Shown here in pieces: positions 1-12,400 of a stretch of 64,000 bases of DNA (the first letter of the stretch is position 1; the number at the start of each line of letters is the position of its first letter). A program made the translations under genes and the position numbers. The stretch spans positions 18,525 to 82,524 of the forward strand of contig JASANG010003549.1 of assembly GCA_030248215.1 (NCBI GenBank), in the 5' to 3' direction. The stretch is from Enoplolaimus lenunculus (lineage: Eukaryota; Nematoda; Enoplea; Enoplida; Thoracostomopsidae). The notes below the pieces were generated by a model. It was given only the letters and a program-made list of their open reading frames with translations, was not told the DNA's origin and did not search any database.

Positions 1-268
1 CATCTTCAACTATATATCCCGAAATCCCAAAAATCCGATCTTCAACCATATCCATAAATCCAAAATCCCATCTGCAACCATATCTCGAACTCCCAAAATC
101 CCACCATCGACCATATCACGAAATCCCAAAATCCCACCTTAGATTATATCCCGAAATCCCAAAATCCCACATTCGACAATTTATCCCAAAATCCCACCTT
201 CGACCATATCCCGAAATCACAAAATCCCACCTTCGACCGTATCCCGAAATCCCAAAATCCCACCTCTC
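1..268. repeat. 33-bp satellite array, copy 1
   Basis: Tandem copies of a 33-bp unit built around CGACCATATCCCGAAATCCC and the word CCCAAAATCCC. Because 33 is divisible by 3 the array stays open and makes spurious peptides with an 11-residue period. The array is cut by the left window edge. Confidence 0.9.
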
Positions 269-270
269 AA

Positions 271-413
271 GTTACAGCCTCAGTATGCGACAAAGGGGCT
301 TTACAAGTCCGGGAACCCTGCCTCGATGGTTAAGGCGACTGTCGTGGGCGGCAGAGCTAGCCTACCTCTAAAATCAATGGGGTCTCGACTTAGGTTTAGG
401 CTTAGATTTAAGA
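271..413. repeat. Spacer of the higher-order satellite repeat, copy 1
   Basis: A non-tandem stretch containing GGCTTTACAAGTCCGGGAAC and CTGCCTCGATGGTTAAGGCG. It recurs with few changes at 773-893, so array plus spacer form a higher-order unit of about 500 bp. The words are faintly tRNA-like (GGTTAAGGCG resembles an A box), but no tRNA fold can be drawn. Confidence 0.75.
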
Positions 414-414
414 C

Positions 415-772
415 CATTTCACCTTCTACTATATTCCGAAATCCCAAATTCCAACCTTCGACCATATCACCAAATTACAAAATCCCAAAATCCCACCCTC
501 GTCCATATCCCGAAATCCCATCTCACGTTCGACTACATACCAAAATCCTAAAATCTCACCATTGAACATATTATCCCAAAATCCCATAATTCCAAAATCC
601 CATCTTCAACCATATCCCGAAACCCCAAAATCCCACCATCGACCATATCCCGAAACCCCAAAATCCCACTTTCGATTATATCCCGAAACCCCAAAATCCC
701 ACCTTCGACCATTTATCCCGAAATCCCAAAATCCCACCTTCGACCATATCCCGAAATCCCAAAATTCCACCT
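415..772. repeat. 33-bp satellite array, copy 2
   Basis: About ten more or less decayed copies of the same 33-bp unit as at 1-268, followed by the second spacer copy (773-893). The open frames across it are products of the repeat period and are not genes. Confidence 0.85.
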
Positions 773-893
773 CTTAAGTTACAGCCTCAGTATCCGGCAA
801 AGAGGCTTTACAAGTCCGGGAACCCTGCCTCGATGGTTAAGGCGATTATCGTGGGCGGCAGAGCTAGCCTACCACTAGAATCATTGGGAAACC
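773..893. repeat. Spacer of the higher-order satellite repeat, copy 2
   Basis: Near-copy of 271-413, again directly following a 33-bp array. Both copies end in GGCAGAGCTAGCCTACC and then diverge. Confidence 0.75.
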
Positions 894-1121
894 AGGGTGG
901 TTCTGGTGTGTTATCTACTGGTTACTTAGCTCTCAAAACGTTACCCCAGGGAACATAGCTAAATTTAGTTATTTATTTATAGAAACATTTCATAATGTAT
1001 TTTTCAAATTGCTGCAAAATTGCAACCTTGTTACTTTTCTCATGAGTAATCTTATAAAGTCTGATAATAATAGTAATAATAAAAATAATACTGGTGCTTC
1101 TAATCCCCGTCCTGGAGGTGG

Positions 1122-2178
1122 GTGGATAGCGAGACAGGCGATGATGAGTCCGATGAGGACCTTCGAATGCCCTGCGATTCTGCGGAAAACTTAAGTTTAG
1201 AATTTAATGAAGCGGCGGAAGGGGAGGGCGCTGTGCGCCACCGTACCTTCAATTGCTTCCGATACAGAGGGGGGCCGCCGTGCGCCACCGGACCTTCTGA
1301 AGCTAATCCTTTAGCCTCGAGCTTGCTCTCAGCTAGAGCTAAAGCTTCGAGTCTTGCAGCAAAATTCAAGACCAGCTCCAGTGCCACCGTACCATTCACT
1401 GACCGGTGGGGGGGCAACTTGGACAGAAGGTCACGTGGAGGCATGAAAAAATCGGGTGCCCAGATGAAGAAGCAGATTCAGGAGCAAGGCTATACGAAGC
1501 GTCCTGATAAAGTTTCGAAGCCACCACTCCCAGTGGTGGTGAGTGGACCACCCATGGAGCCGGTGACATCTTTAGATGCCTCGGCCAGGCAATCTATGGG
1601 CTTAGTTAAACGACCATGAGAGATCACTGGCGACACTCCTGAGTCGGAGAAACAGCCAGCTAAAAAGAGCTATAAAGATATAGCTAAAAAAGCTCTTGAA
1701 TTGATCATAGCGTCCAAAGATGATCATGACAGAACTTTCACAGCTAACGAAGTGGATGCCATACGTGAGGGCATCATTGAAGCAACTTACAAAGCTTCAA
1801 GCAGCGATTACACGCATTTTGAATACTCCGGTGTATGGAGTGAGCATTTGCTTGTAACATGCGCCAATGAGGCGTCACGTGACTGACTGAAACAAGTCGT
1901 CGCAGAGATTTCTATCATAGACGGAGAAGCTATACCGAAAGGTGAATTCGACAATTGTCGAATCTTCATGGTTGTCCCCAACCCGAGAAATAAAGCCTAC
2001 ACCGAAGAGTTGGTTCCCTATCCGTTCTTGTAATAGGGCTGGTAGTTTTAACATTCTTTTTGCTATGCCGAAGTTCAGCCGTCAAGAGCTGAAGGATAAA
2101 GTTAATGATAAGCCATTCTTTGAGTTATCACGGCTGCAGATCCGCGACGCTCGCGGGTCTGTTGCAGCGGATAACTGA
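1122..2178 (+). pseudogene. LINE ORF1 remnant
   Basis: An acidic N-terminus (from MDSETGDDESDEDLRMPCDS) is followed by a basic, lysine- and proline-rich stretch and then, after an in-frame TGA at 1617, a region with the words YKDIAKKALELIIASKDD and IPKGEFDNCRIFMVVPNPR. That pattern resembles the DUF4780-like ORF1 domain of LOA/Jockey-type LINEs, an RNA-binding accessory protein. A second in-frame TGA at 1884 falls where these proteins usually have tryptophan (RD-stop-LKQVV). After about 2,030 the frame changes. No zinc knuckle is visible. It is not functional. Confidence 0.6.
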
Positions 2179-2206
2179 ATAGTTATAGTTTTATTGATGG
2201 CTGCGG

Positions 2207-3095
2207 TTGATAAATGTAGTTCAGATTAATTTGCAACATTCTAAGTCAGCTACCGCAGCCTTAAATGAACTGCTAGCAGATCAAGTTAACACGATAGCTT
2301 TGTTTCAAGAGCCATTTTTGAAATTCGTAAAAGTAGCCGGTTTAACATTAAGATATCACAGAATAGTGTCCCATATAGGAGACAAAAGAATTAGGGCATG
2401 TCTTGCTGTCCCTCGTAAACTTTTGTGGGGGGATAAACCATGTATATTCGTCGGACGGTGTTGCAATTGCAATTGGGGTAGGTTCAATTAATCGTCGTAG
2501 TACAATAGCTGTAGTTTCTGTTTATTTACCTTTCAGTAATGATATTTTGCCTCCAACTGAAGCTCTGAATAAAATTGTCAACTATTGTAGTCATTACAAC
2601 TTAAAACTAGTATTAGGTTGTGATGCAAATTCACATCACACCATATGGGGAAGTACAGATGTTAATAGGAGAGGTGAAGCACTCTTACAATATTTAGTTG
2701 CTGAAAACTTAGTTGTAGAAATTAAGCGAAATAAACCTACTTTTCTAAACCGATGTAGGTCAGACGTTATTGACATGACAGTTACAAATCTACTTGCAAC
2801 GGATGTGGTTTAAGGTTGGCACGTCTCGGATGAAGAAAGCTTATCTGATCATAGACTAATAAGATTCTTGTTAAAAGATATCGTTAATCAGCGAAATAAA
2901 AGTGGTACAAATCCAAGACGAATTATTTATTCTCTGTTCTATGCTGAACTTAGGGAATTATTGCTGAATATTAATTTAGAGTTATACAACAAAGCTGATA
3001 TAGACTTAGTTGTGACTCAAGTGGAAACTGCTATAAACTTTGCAGTCGAACAGTTATGCAAATTTAATAGTTCAAATTGCAAAGCTAAAACTGTT
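2207..3095 (+). pseudogene. LINE ORF2 endonuclease domain (EEP fold), broken
   Basis: The apurinic endonuclease-like domain that nicks target DNA for LINE insertion. It opens with VVQINLQHSKSATAALNEL and has the catalytic words ALFQEPF, GCDANSHHTIWGSTD and, near its end, SDHRLIRF, which are the family's Glu, Asp-Asn and terminal Asp-His sites. The frame shifts between about 2,400 and 2,490, and a TAA at 2811 interrupts it before SDH. The spacing of these motifs, and IWGSTDVNRRGEALL, point to the LOA/I/Jockey group. The reverse transcriptase domain is missing. Confidence 0.75.
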
Positions 3096-3100
3096 TGCTG

Positions 3101-3352
3101 GAATCCACCTTCGACCATATCCCGAAATCCCACCTTCGATCATATCCCAAAATCCCAAAATTGCCACCTTCGACTATATCTCGAAATCCCAAAATCCCAC
3201 CATCGACCGTATCCCGAAATCCCAAACTTCCAAAATCCCACCTTCTACCATATCTCGAAATCCCAAAATCCCACCTTCGACCATATCCCGAAATCACAAA
3301 ATCCTACCTTCGACCATATCTCTAAATCCCAAAATCCCACCTTCGACTACAC
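3101..3352. repeat. 33-bp satellite array, copy 3
   Basis: The same 33-bp satellite as at the window start, lying between the LINE and the first EPG5 exon. It abuts the broken LINE ORF2, so either the satellite replaced the LINE 3' part or the LINE landed within a longer array. Confidence 0.85.
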
Positions 3353-3424
3353 ATCAAACTCTTATGTTGGGATGGTAGGATTTTGGGACTGCAGCGAGGT
3401 TTACATGGGCCGTTTTGTTTATAG

Positions 3425-6400
3425 GTTGTGACTGATGTGTTCAAAGATATTAATTTAGCAACGTGGATGGTGACGGACACAGATTTAGCTATCATTCGAA
3501 AATGGCTCATGTTTGATCCCAACTGTGTGTTTAGCGTCTTGTCCAGAAAACTTTTGTTAGCGATGTCTACTCAGCTACTAAGTCAGGTGATTCTCGTTGC
3601 CATATTCTCATACCGCTGTTACACCTAAAGCAAGTTGCGTTTAGCAGAAAAAAACATAGTTGAACAATGGCGTAAATTGATACCAAAGTGTCATACAGTT
3701 CATTTCTGTTAACATAGTTATACATAACTGTTATTTTTACAATGTATTTAATTTTTTAAGATTTATTTAAATTTGTTGTGTTAGTATTTGTGGAAAAGTT
3801 TGATCTTGTTCTTTTGTTTGATTTCAGAATCAAATGATGCAGATTGTGTTTTGTCTGATCGACTCCCATAGCAGATATTGCAAGTATGACGCCAAGGTAT
3901 TGCTAGTTTTTTGTTTGTGGGAGGATTTTTACTCACGAAGTTACTTAAGTCACCGATTGAGAAAACATGAACTTTTTGAACAAAGCCAGATAAACGCCCA
4001 ATGTGAGCCATTGTCATATTAAAAAGTAATAGTTAACGAGGCACCATGAGTGTACTAGACCAAGGTTTGTATGCCTGAGCTGTTATGTACGAATGTAGTA
4101 TGCGATTTAAGTATTTACTATTCTTAAGAGAGCTTTTAAAAACGACAAAATGGGTATCTAATTGCTTGCTTAGCACGTACTTACGTGCTAAGTCGTACTT
4201 AAGTAGTGTTTCAGAAACCCAGTCTTTAACATTTTTCCGCATACGTACAAGCTGTGATTGCGATATAAGACGCAGTGCACAGTTTGTAACAGTGCGTGTG
4301 CGCCGTATAAATTCAGCGCAAGCTCCTTAAGCTAAGTGGTGATGGCGACGAACGCATCTGTCTGCAACAAAGTGGGTTCTATTCTGTGCTTGAAAATTAC
4401 ATCTAAACCACGTGTTGTTATTTTACTTTAAGCCTTAAAGCATGTATTTGTTTAAATTTTGGGGACTTTTGTTAATCATGGTGCTAATGTTATACAAAAA
4501 TGTATTTGTTTAATGTTTTATTTGTTACGTTGTGTATTAAATTTTTGCACCTGTTTCAGCATCAGCTAATGGCAAATGCAACTTTAAACGACTTTATCTG
4601 GGAGATGCTGTCGAAATGCTCTAAACATTTTGTATTCGATATAAAGGTAAAGGTTAATGTTAATTTATAAGGGTGTGCCGGCTAAGTCTTAGCGCGGCGC
4701 TATACTTCCTAATACTTTTAATGCATCCCGGCGCCGTTCGTCACAGAGTGTCACCGCAGGTCACTTTAAGTCACCGCACAGTATTGTACGCCAGTTACTC
4801 CGGCATGATGTCGTACGGTGACGAACAGTGACGGACGGTGAGGGACGGCGACAATCGAGTATAATGCCGACCTTAGCCTAAAACAAAGCCTATGCCAAGT
4901 CCTTTCAGTGCCTAAGTGAACCGGCATTCCGCTATAATTAACATAGACCAAGCTAAGCTTACGTCTGGCCAAATTTTGTCCCATATAAGCCAGAGTGCAA
5001 AGCGGAACTGGTTTATACTGGAATCGGAATCGGAACACCAAATTTATACCGGAATTGTAGTTGGAATCAGAATCAAAACTAAAAATTTTGTGACTGTACG
5101 AATAATTTGTATTGACAAATATAATATTGATTTAGGGTGTCTGTTGGATGCAACTTTGAGGATGATTTCTGGTTCTGTAAAGCTAAACAAAAATCAATTA
5201 TTGTTAAGTTAACTCATTGAAAGCAATTTAATAGATAAATGATGCAGAATTTTTATGCAACGAATCACAAGTAGGTGTAAAATTAAAATTTCAAAATTCC
5301 GATTCCGATTGATCGTACAATTGGAATTGGAATCGGAACTCGTTTTGAATTGGAATTCTAATCGAGAAATGGAATTCTAATCGGAATCGGTATTCCGTTT
5401 GCATTCTGATATAAGGCCATGGTGCAGTTGGAAATGTCAACACCGGACTTAATGCATATGGTAGTTGAAACAACTTTGAAAGAGTTGTTTTTAAAGAATC
5501 TACGGGATGTTGTTAAGATTTTTCTTGACTTTGTCAAATATATTTTGGCATATTATTTCCAAGATATCTGATTGCATTTATAAAATATTTTTTGTTGTTA
5601 TACGAATGCTGAGTGCTTGTTTCCGCTTACTTACCCCAGTCCTGTGAAATTGCCATTCACCACATCTTTTTTGCATTGAAGTTTGAAAAAGTGTCAAAGC
5701 AAAGCGGTAAATTTTAAATTTTGGTCATCAAACTGTACAATAATACATTAAACTGTAGAATAATATAGGATTTTATTACTTTAGAGTTGTGACGTGAATT
5801 TTGGTCGCATTATTACTGCATTAACATCTCGTAGCTCTGTGGCGCTCTATGTTGTTACGTTGCTCAGTGATTATGTCGTGTCTGCAAAGTTATGGACTGC
5901 GTAAGGAAGTGTTGTGTAATTTTAATAGATAACGCCTCTGAGGTAGTTTTATGAATGGTGCTAGACGCATATCAGGTCGTTTTGTATTGACTCGTATTGA
6001 AGTCAGGACGCGACTGGATATAAAATTACCGTAACCGAAGCCTCATTAAAATAACGCTTCGGTGCAGCACACTCAAAACCTATTCTCGTGCACATACATA
6101 CATTACATTACGATACAGATTGTGTGGAATATATTAAAAAACAATTAACAAACAAAACTATGCAACACATACATCTGTTCATTACCACAACCAAGAAACA
6201 ACGCATACCAGCCCCGTAGAGGGAGATAAGCTATATTACTACCCTTGCTACACAATAGTAGCTCTTAATTCACCAATACCGAACACGCCATACACATATC
6301 AGGTCGTTTTGTATTGACTCGTATAGAAGTCAGGGCGCGACTGGATATATATTTACCGGAACCGAAGCCTCATAGTGAATTGTTCTCTTGATCTGAATGT

Positions 6401-9400
6401 ATGACGTAAATTTTTGCATAGTTAGAAGCATTTGAATCTTGCGAAGGTATATATTTACATAAATGAAATGAATTATTACAATTGATTTTTCATTTTATTT
6501 CAGTGCGAAATAATTTTGTTTTTCGCAATATGTTTCATAATTATGCCAGCTTATAAAACCAGTTTTACGATAATCAGGACCACAACCGTCAATATCCAGT
6601 ATCCAGTAGGTTTATACGGAATACCCGAAACGGATGGGGATGTGAATGTTTTGTCGGTTATTGACGAAACTATGAACTTGTTTAGTGATAGGTTACGTCG
6701 TTTTCTGTGGTACCTTGGAACATTATATTGTGAAAAATGCATTAATTTACTAGATGCACGCGTTTATGTCAGATTTGTTTGCTTGAGTGCTTGTTAAAGT
6801 GCTTTTAGAACCCCAGATAATGTTGAGTTGATAAAAATTACATTTGATATGCTCATTGAACGGAAGGAATACATGGCAGTGTTGAAAACATTATCTCGTG
6901 CGATGAAAATGCATTCTGGATCGCAATTGGCTGTTAGTCAAAGGTACCAAACTCTGAAATATTTTTAGTATTTGAGAATTTGGAATTTTCTGTTACCAAA
7001 CCCCGTGTTTTCAAATGTGTATAGTAACTATAGCCAGTTAGTTTATAGCTTTTATATTTTTCAAAGCATCGAGTGTTGAATCTTTCTGCACATTATTCGT
7101 GTTACCCGTCTCAATCTGTTTCTATTCGGCGTACTCTGGTTTAAATGGCTTAACTCTTCAAAGTTTATTTTGACTTTCAGAATTCAAAAGCACTTTTTGG
7201 CAGCTCTGAACCATCAGTCAAATTGTTTTGGGGATTTCAAGTCGATTGTAGTAGTAAGGTTTAAAACTTGTTTGACAAATACTGTAAAATTGTGTATTAT
7301 ATGATATTGATATGTATTTGCAAAGCTTAATATTACATTTTTCCAATTGGTTATTACAGGGAGTAGGGAAAGTAGAAATTCTGTGCGTTTTTAATACTTT
7401 GTAAGACTGAAAAACAAAATCGAAAGCTGCTTAAATAGAAGCGTTAACCTACGGTTAAGCATATGTATGATCCTAATCGCCGAAATCATACGACTGTGTT
7501 CGGAGCCTATCTTTTGCTATAAGGTCAATTTAGTTGATTGCTTAATTATTGACTTTAAAACCTTTGATATTTACCCAAACCAGTTGAATATATGGATAGA
7601 TCCTGAGCATTTTAATAATTTAGAGAACACATCAAACTGACTGTTTAAACTATGCTATTAAAATGTATTGTTTCAGAGAGATTTGAATTCCTATCGATTA
7701 TGCGAAGACAATTCTCGCAGTTCGTCGCTAGCAAATCGGTGGTTAGAATTTTTGTTGATGTCAGCCTACATTGGAACAAAACTTGAAATGACTCTGTGGA
7801 ATTCGGACGAAAAACTTTTGGATTTGCTGAATGCTGTTGCGCTATTCTGTTGGGCTGCGGATCACAGTATGACGTTTGCAATCAGCTCAATGATGAAACA
7901 TTTATCTGTGAGTGAATTTTAAAATTTTAAATTTAAAACTGAAAGCGATTATTAAACCTTTCAATTTTGTTTGACATCAATTTTTTAGGAACTTTTTAAG
8001 AATTTAATATACTTTTTCTTACAGAACATGCTAGATTTGAAGCGAAAACTTGATACCAATAATAACAGCAGCGGTGGATTGATTAACTGGCTGTCACGCA
8101 GCTCTGGTAAGCCTTTTGATCAAAATTCCGCGAAAGGCAGCTTAGAAGTCTTTATCAACGAAACAAACTTTGGCAAACTGCCATGGCTTAGTTATTTGGC
8201 GATCACCGCTGAAGAGCTTGTTTTGAAAGATTCGATTACTCAAATTGAGATGGAATTAATGTCGATTAACTCTGCTGTAACGTCGTTGGAGCATGCAGTT
8301 AAGGTACGTGGTATATTTTGCGTTATATCTATTCTACCTAGAGAATAACATTTTGTATCGTTGACAAAGACATGCCACTGAAAATTTATTGAGCGCCTAA
8401 CGAGTCTACTATGTAATTTGTTCGAAATAACACAAAGTTTGGAGTTTTAATTGGCAGGACACACACTTTGACTCAGTTAATGTTATGCATACATTATCTA
8501 AAAAAGACTTATGAGCATTACAGTCAGCAACGAGAGAATTTTGTACCGAAAGTAATTTTCGGGCGTAAAGAATTGACTGTTTATTTTCAAGTAAGACCTG
8601 GCTCAAGCGCTGATGGCTGACACTAGTCATGATTTGCGACCATTATGATTATTTGGACTTCAAGAGCAAGACAATTTTCCTGCAATTTTACGCTTACGTG
8701 CGTTGTATTCGGATGTCAATTGTTGTTCGCTTGAAACAATACTCAAACTCTACATATTTTCATTCTGCGACATGATGTTGTTCCTTTTTATTTTTGCTTT
8801 TTGTTATTTTGTTTTAGAAATTCAACGAATCCATTGAAGTGTTACCAGTTTATCGATGGACCAGCTTGTGTGCTACTTCATTGCAATGTTATCCTGTACG
8901 GGCTCTCGCATTGTTGAGGCTAATACGGCTATTATTGAGGCGGATAAATGCAGAAACAGGCAAGGCGGTCACCTTCGATGATTATCAAGGCGATTCATCG
9001 TAAGTAGCTATCATTTTTTGGGTATTCGTTAGATTGTATATGCAATTTTTTTCTGGTTTGCAGCAGATTACGTCCAGATATGCGGTTGTGGTTATGGAAA
9101 ACTCAACACCTGGTTTCGGCGAGTACCAGTAATATTTATTTTGACGGAAGTATACACTTAATTTATCGATGTTTGCAGATATTTGAAACACAACCTCTTA
9201 TAATAATATACCGTAAACCATTTTTGCTGTTGTTTCGTTGCTAATTCGTTGGTTGTAAAGTTTTCTGAAGTGAAAATATAAACACGCAGATTTCAGTTAT
9301 TGAACGAATACAAATTTAAACGACTTGCAAAGAGTTGAATCTCGTCGGCGTAGCATTGACGCGGCTCATCCTGTTAAGCTGGTAGTGGATTTGTTATTTG

Positions 9401-12400
9401 TTTATCACTATTTATTTACTTTGTTCCAGGAATATTTGTTGTATCGCGTTAAAGTATTTACGAGATTTAAAAATAGAAGCAAAACTTTCGTCTGCGGTAA
9501 AAGTGCTTTTAGCTGAAGCAGGTAAGTTGAATTGAAGGGTATTTTTAAACTTGCTTATGATGATTTCAATTTAGTTGCCACGTTGTCCTATTTTAAATTA
9601 TGTCTTTGATTGCTTAAATGGAACAAACGAGCGAAGTACCTTTACCATAATGATGTCGCGTTCGCTGTTGAACGAAGTTCTCGTATTCTCAAATGTGTGT
9701 GTCACTTATCACCAGTTATTGACAGGTCTTGTAATTTTATCACCAGGAAATTCTGAGGCGCAAAATTCAGCCCGTTTGTAACGGGACAGAATGCCCTCCA
9801 ATTGGTTATGATTTTTGTTTATGCTTAAACCAATGGTGGTGGTTTATTTTTGTCAAAGCTGTAGAGTAGCATAAGTGAAAGAGCTTTATTTGAAACATAG
9901 CGGAACTGGTACCGTTTTACTTCTGAAACAAAAATTGACGTAGGCTTTGCGTTATATTTGTGTATATTTCAGGAAGTGATGTGCCAATTGAAAACTATAA
10001 AACGTAAGAGCGTAACTTGTTGGAATATATATTGTGACTTAAATCTTTGTTATATTTATAATATCATGTTGTGCAGCGCGAACAGTAAGAGGGAACAAAG
10101 AGTCACACCCTCTAATTCATAATCATTTCTGGCAGTTGAAGATACCGCAGTATTGAACCATCGTTTATAATTTACCAATTTTATAATAAATACCAAAACT
10201 GAAGATGTTTTTTGGTTGCCGAGAAGCACCATATTCCACTGGCGAAAAATATTACAGAGAAACAATAATTTTATCTATTTTAGGTTTATTTTTTCAGATT
10301 TGTTTCTCATTGTATTACGTGGATTAATGATGCAAGTTCGTTCAGTCCTTATACAACCATTGATTCCATGAAGTGTGATACTGAAATGAAGCCGTTTTTG
10401 GAAGATTTTTGGCATGGAACCACAACGGTAATTGTTTTGAGAAAAAATATTAAAACAAAATTTGGGTGCTTTTAGCGTGAATTTTGCAATATTTACGGTA
10501 CAATGGGTTAAATATTGAAATATATTTAAATTTTGAGGTGTGATCCGAAAGTGTTCAAACTGTAGTTAACATGTTGCTATTTATACGTGGTTGCATGGTT
10601 CGAAACTTGGTTTAAGGTTTTTGAGTTGTTTAACTACGATATATCCACGTTTTTTAAAGTTTTGAGTGTGGATTTTGGCGCTTGTTTATATTATAACTAC
10701 TGAAATTTTGATAGTTTAAGGATGTTTTTCTGTTATGTTTGGTTTAGGCTCCGCTAGCGTATCTCATAGATAGCGAAATGGTGGAACGGGAGATTTGGAA
10801 TGTAAGCGCCAACAACGAAAGGCACAACAAACCTTTGGACGCCATGCCTGCCCCTACAGCGCCGCCAGATGAAAGCCTTGTTCATAGCGACACATTGTTT
10901 TGTACTGAACGCTCTGTGCGAAAGTCAGGTAATATAGGTTTTGGGTTGTGGTATGTTTTGAAAACGTTTGGTTTTTGAAAACGCCTGGTTTTTGCGGCGC
11001 TGTACGCTGCTGTAGGTGCCCGGCGACGCGAATGAAAACATTTTTGGTTACAGTTTAGAATGTCATGCCTTTGAACTGCGCTGAAATGTGCAGCATGCCA
11101 AACTGTAACACAAATTCTCACTTGCGAAGCCAGTATTGGCGCTAAACAACGAGTAAACTGCAACTCTCATAATGGTGGCCAGTGTGGAGCATGTGAGTGA
11201 AATTTATAACTTTCCTACTACATTCAAAAGTGGTTTTCAGTGGTTATAGAAAAACAGCGCAAATTAATGTTTATTCGGTATTATATTGAATGCTTTGTAC
11301 GCTTCTGTGACTTTTGACAATTGAAATATTTAGGTTTGACATCGTTGCAACAATTGGAAGCACGTGTGAGACAGAGTTCTACCAACAAGAACGGCGACTA
11401 TGGTCTAATTCAAATTCCGAAGCCTGAAATCAATGTTTATTCGATTTCGTTTGGCTCGGGTTTCAAACGGGATTCGGTCTCAGATCGATCTGCGCTGATG
11501 TCTGCTAGTGAAACGATATTGAAGAATTTAACTAATGCTGCCAGGTCAGCTGGTAGGGGTTCTCGCCGTTTTGTAGCCTGGAGGCGATTTAACATTTGGT
11601 TCCGGTTAAACATAGATTACACATAAATGCTTCACTAAATTGCGCAAATTTATTTCAAGAATACATGCCCAGAAAAGTGGTATACTCTATTGTCTGCCGA
11701 CCGCTTGGATGAACAAACTGCAATCTTTTTATCGCAGTAGAAAAGATTGCATGGCTGCGTAGCTCAGTGGTCGCAGCAGCGGATCGTAATCCGTACGTCG
11801 TTGGTTCGAACCCCTGTGCATCCGTGTAAAATTTTCATTTATGGCTCTATGTAGTATTGGTTGAACGTAGAATTATTTAGTGTTATCGTTTGGGAGGCCA
11901 GCTCGTACAGCTTCGCTGTATGTTGATATACGCATCTAACTGTAGTACCAAACTTACGGCTCTTATATAAAGTCATTGTAGAAGAAAAATTTAACTCAAT
12001 GGTTAGTACGGCAGATTGGTAATCCATACGTTGTTGATTAGAGCCAAAAAACGTCCGCAGTAAAATTGTTGTGACGAGTTTTATAAGGTGCTGTATTATA
12101 CTTGACAATTTTAGTGATCTGAATTGTGCCGAAAATCAATTGCGTAGTGCTGATAATGATTATGACGTTTTGTTAACGCGTCTTTACCATAACATTCAAC
12201 GCAACCTGAAAGTTACCATTTCGTGTAATCGTTCGTTTGTTCGCAGATGTCAAGCACCTGCTACTGTTACGGTTTCGGTAAGTGGCTGATCGGATGTTGT
12301 AAAATAGCACATTATTATTGATATATGCAGTTTTAATTAAGATAACAATGGCTGGGTTTCTGAAATATTATTTAGTATTTACTTAATGGATGCATAAGTA

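Larger units (their letters stand above)
960..3095 (+). mobile_element. Decayed LINE (LOA/Jockey-like), 3' truncated
   Basis: A non-LTR retrotransposon remnant with an ORF1-like region (from 1,122) and the start of ORF2, an endonuclease domain (2,207-2,813 and on to about 3,095). The reverse transcriptase that should follow is absent: coding similarity stops where a 33-bp satellite array begins at about 3,100. The reading frame has in-frame stops and a frame change, so the copy is dead. It lies upstream of the first EPG5 exon seen here, so probably inside an EPG5 intron. The clade assignment rests on the endonuclease motifs and is tentative. Confidence 0.8.
4647..6808. other. EPG5: EPG5 intronic gap with no assignable exon
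   Basis: The flanking exons end in phase 0 (4646) and begin needing one base (6809), so at least one exon whose length leaves remainder 2 on division by 3 should lie here. Human EPG5 has about 45 residues at this point. Candidate ORFs at 5418-5570 and 6504-6797 have acceptor-like starts but no donor in the right phase, and I see no family similarity. The stretch otherwise holds an inverted-repeat element and a short direct repeat. Confidence 0.5.

Noticed and set aside
326-777. Two short ORFs at the left edge
   Set aside because: They read through the 33-bp satellite and its spacer.
1100-1444. Minus-strand ORF opposite the LINE
   Set aside because: It is the shadow of the LINE ORF1 on the other strand.
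5418-5570. Candidate missing EPG5 exon just after a MITE
   Set aside because: It has an acceptor-like GTGCAG and protein-like words, but no donor in the needed phase and no clear similarity to EPG5.
6504-6797. Open stretch after a good TTTCAG acceptor in the EPG5 region
   Set aside because: No EPG5 similarity, and the only donors in the right phase are very weak or create a stop on joining to 6,809.
9064-9190. Possible EPG5 exon after the 8,999 donor
   Set aside because: The 8,999 donor joins directly to 9,430 in the right phase and with better family similarity.
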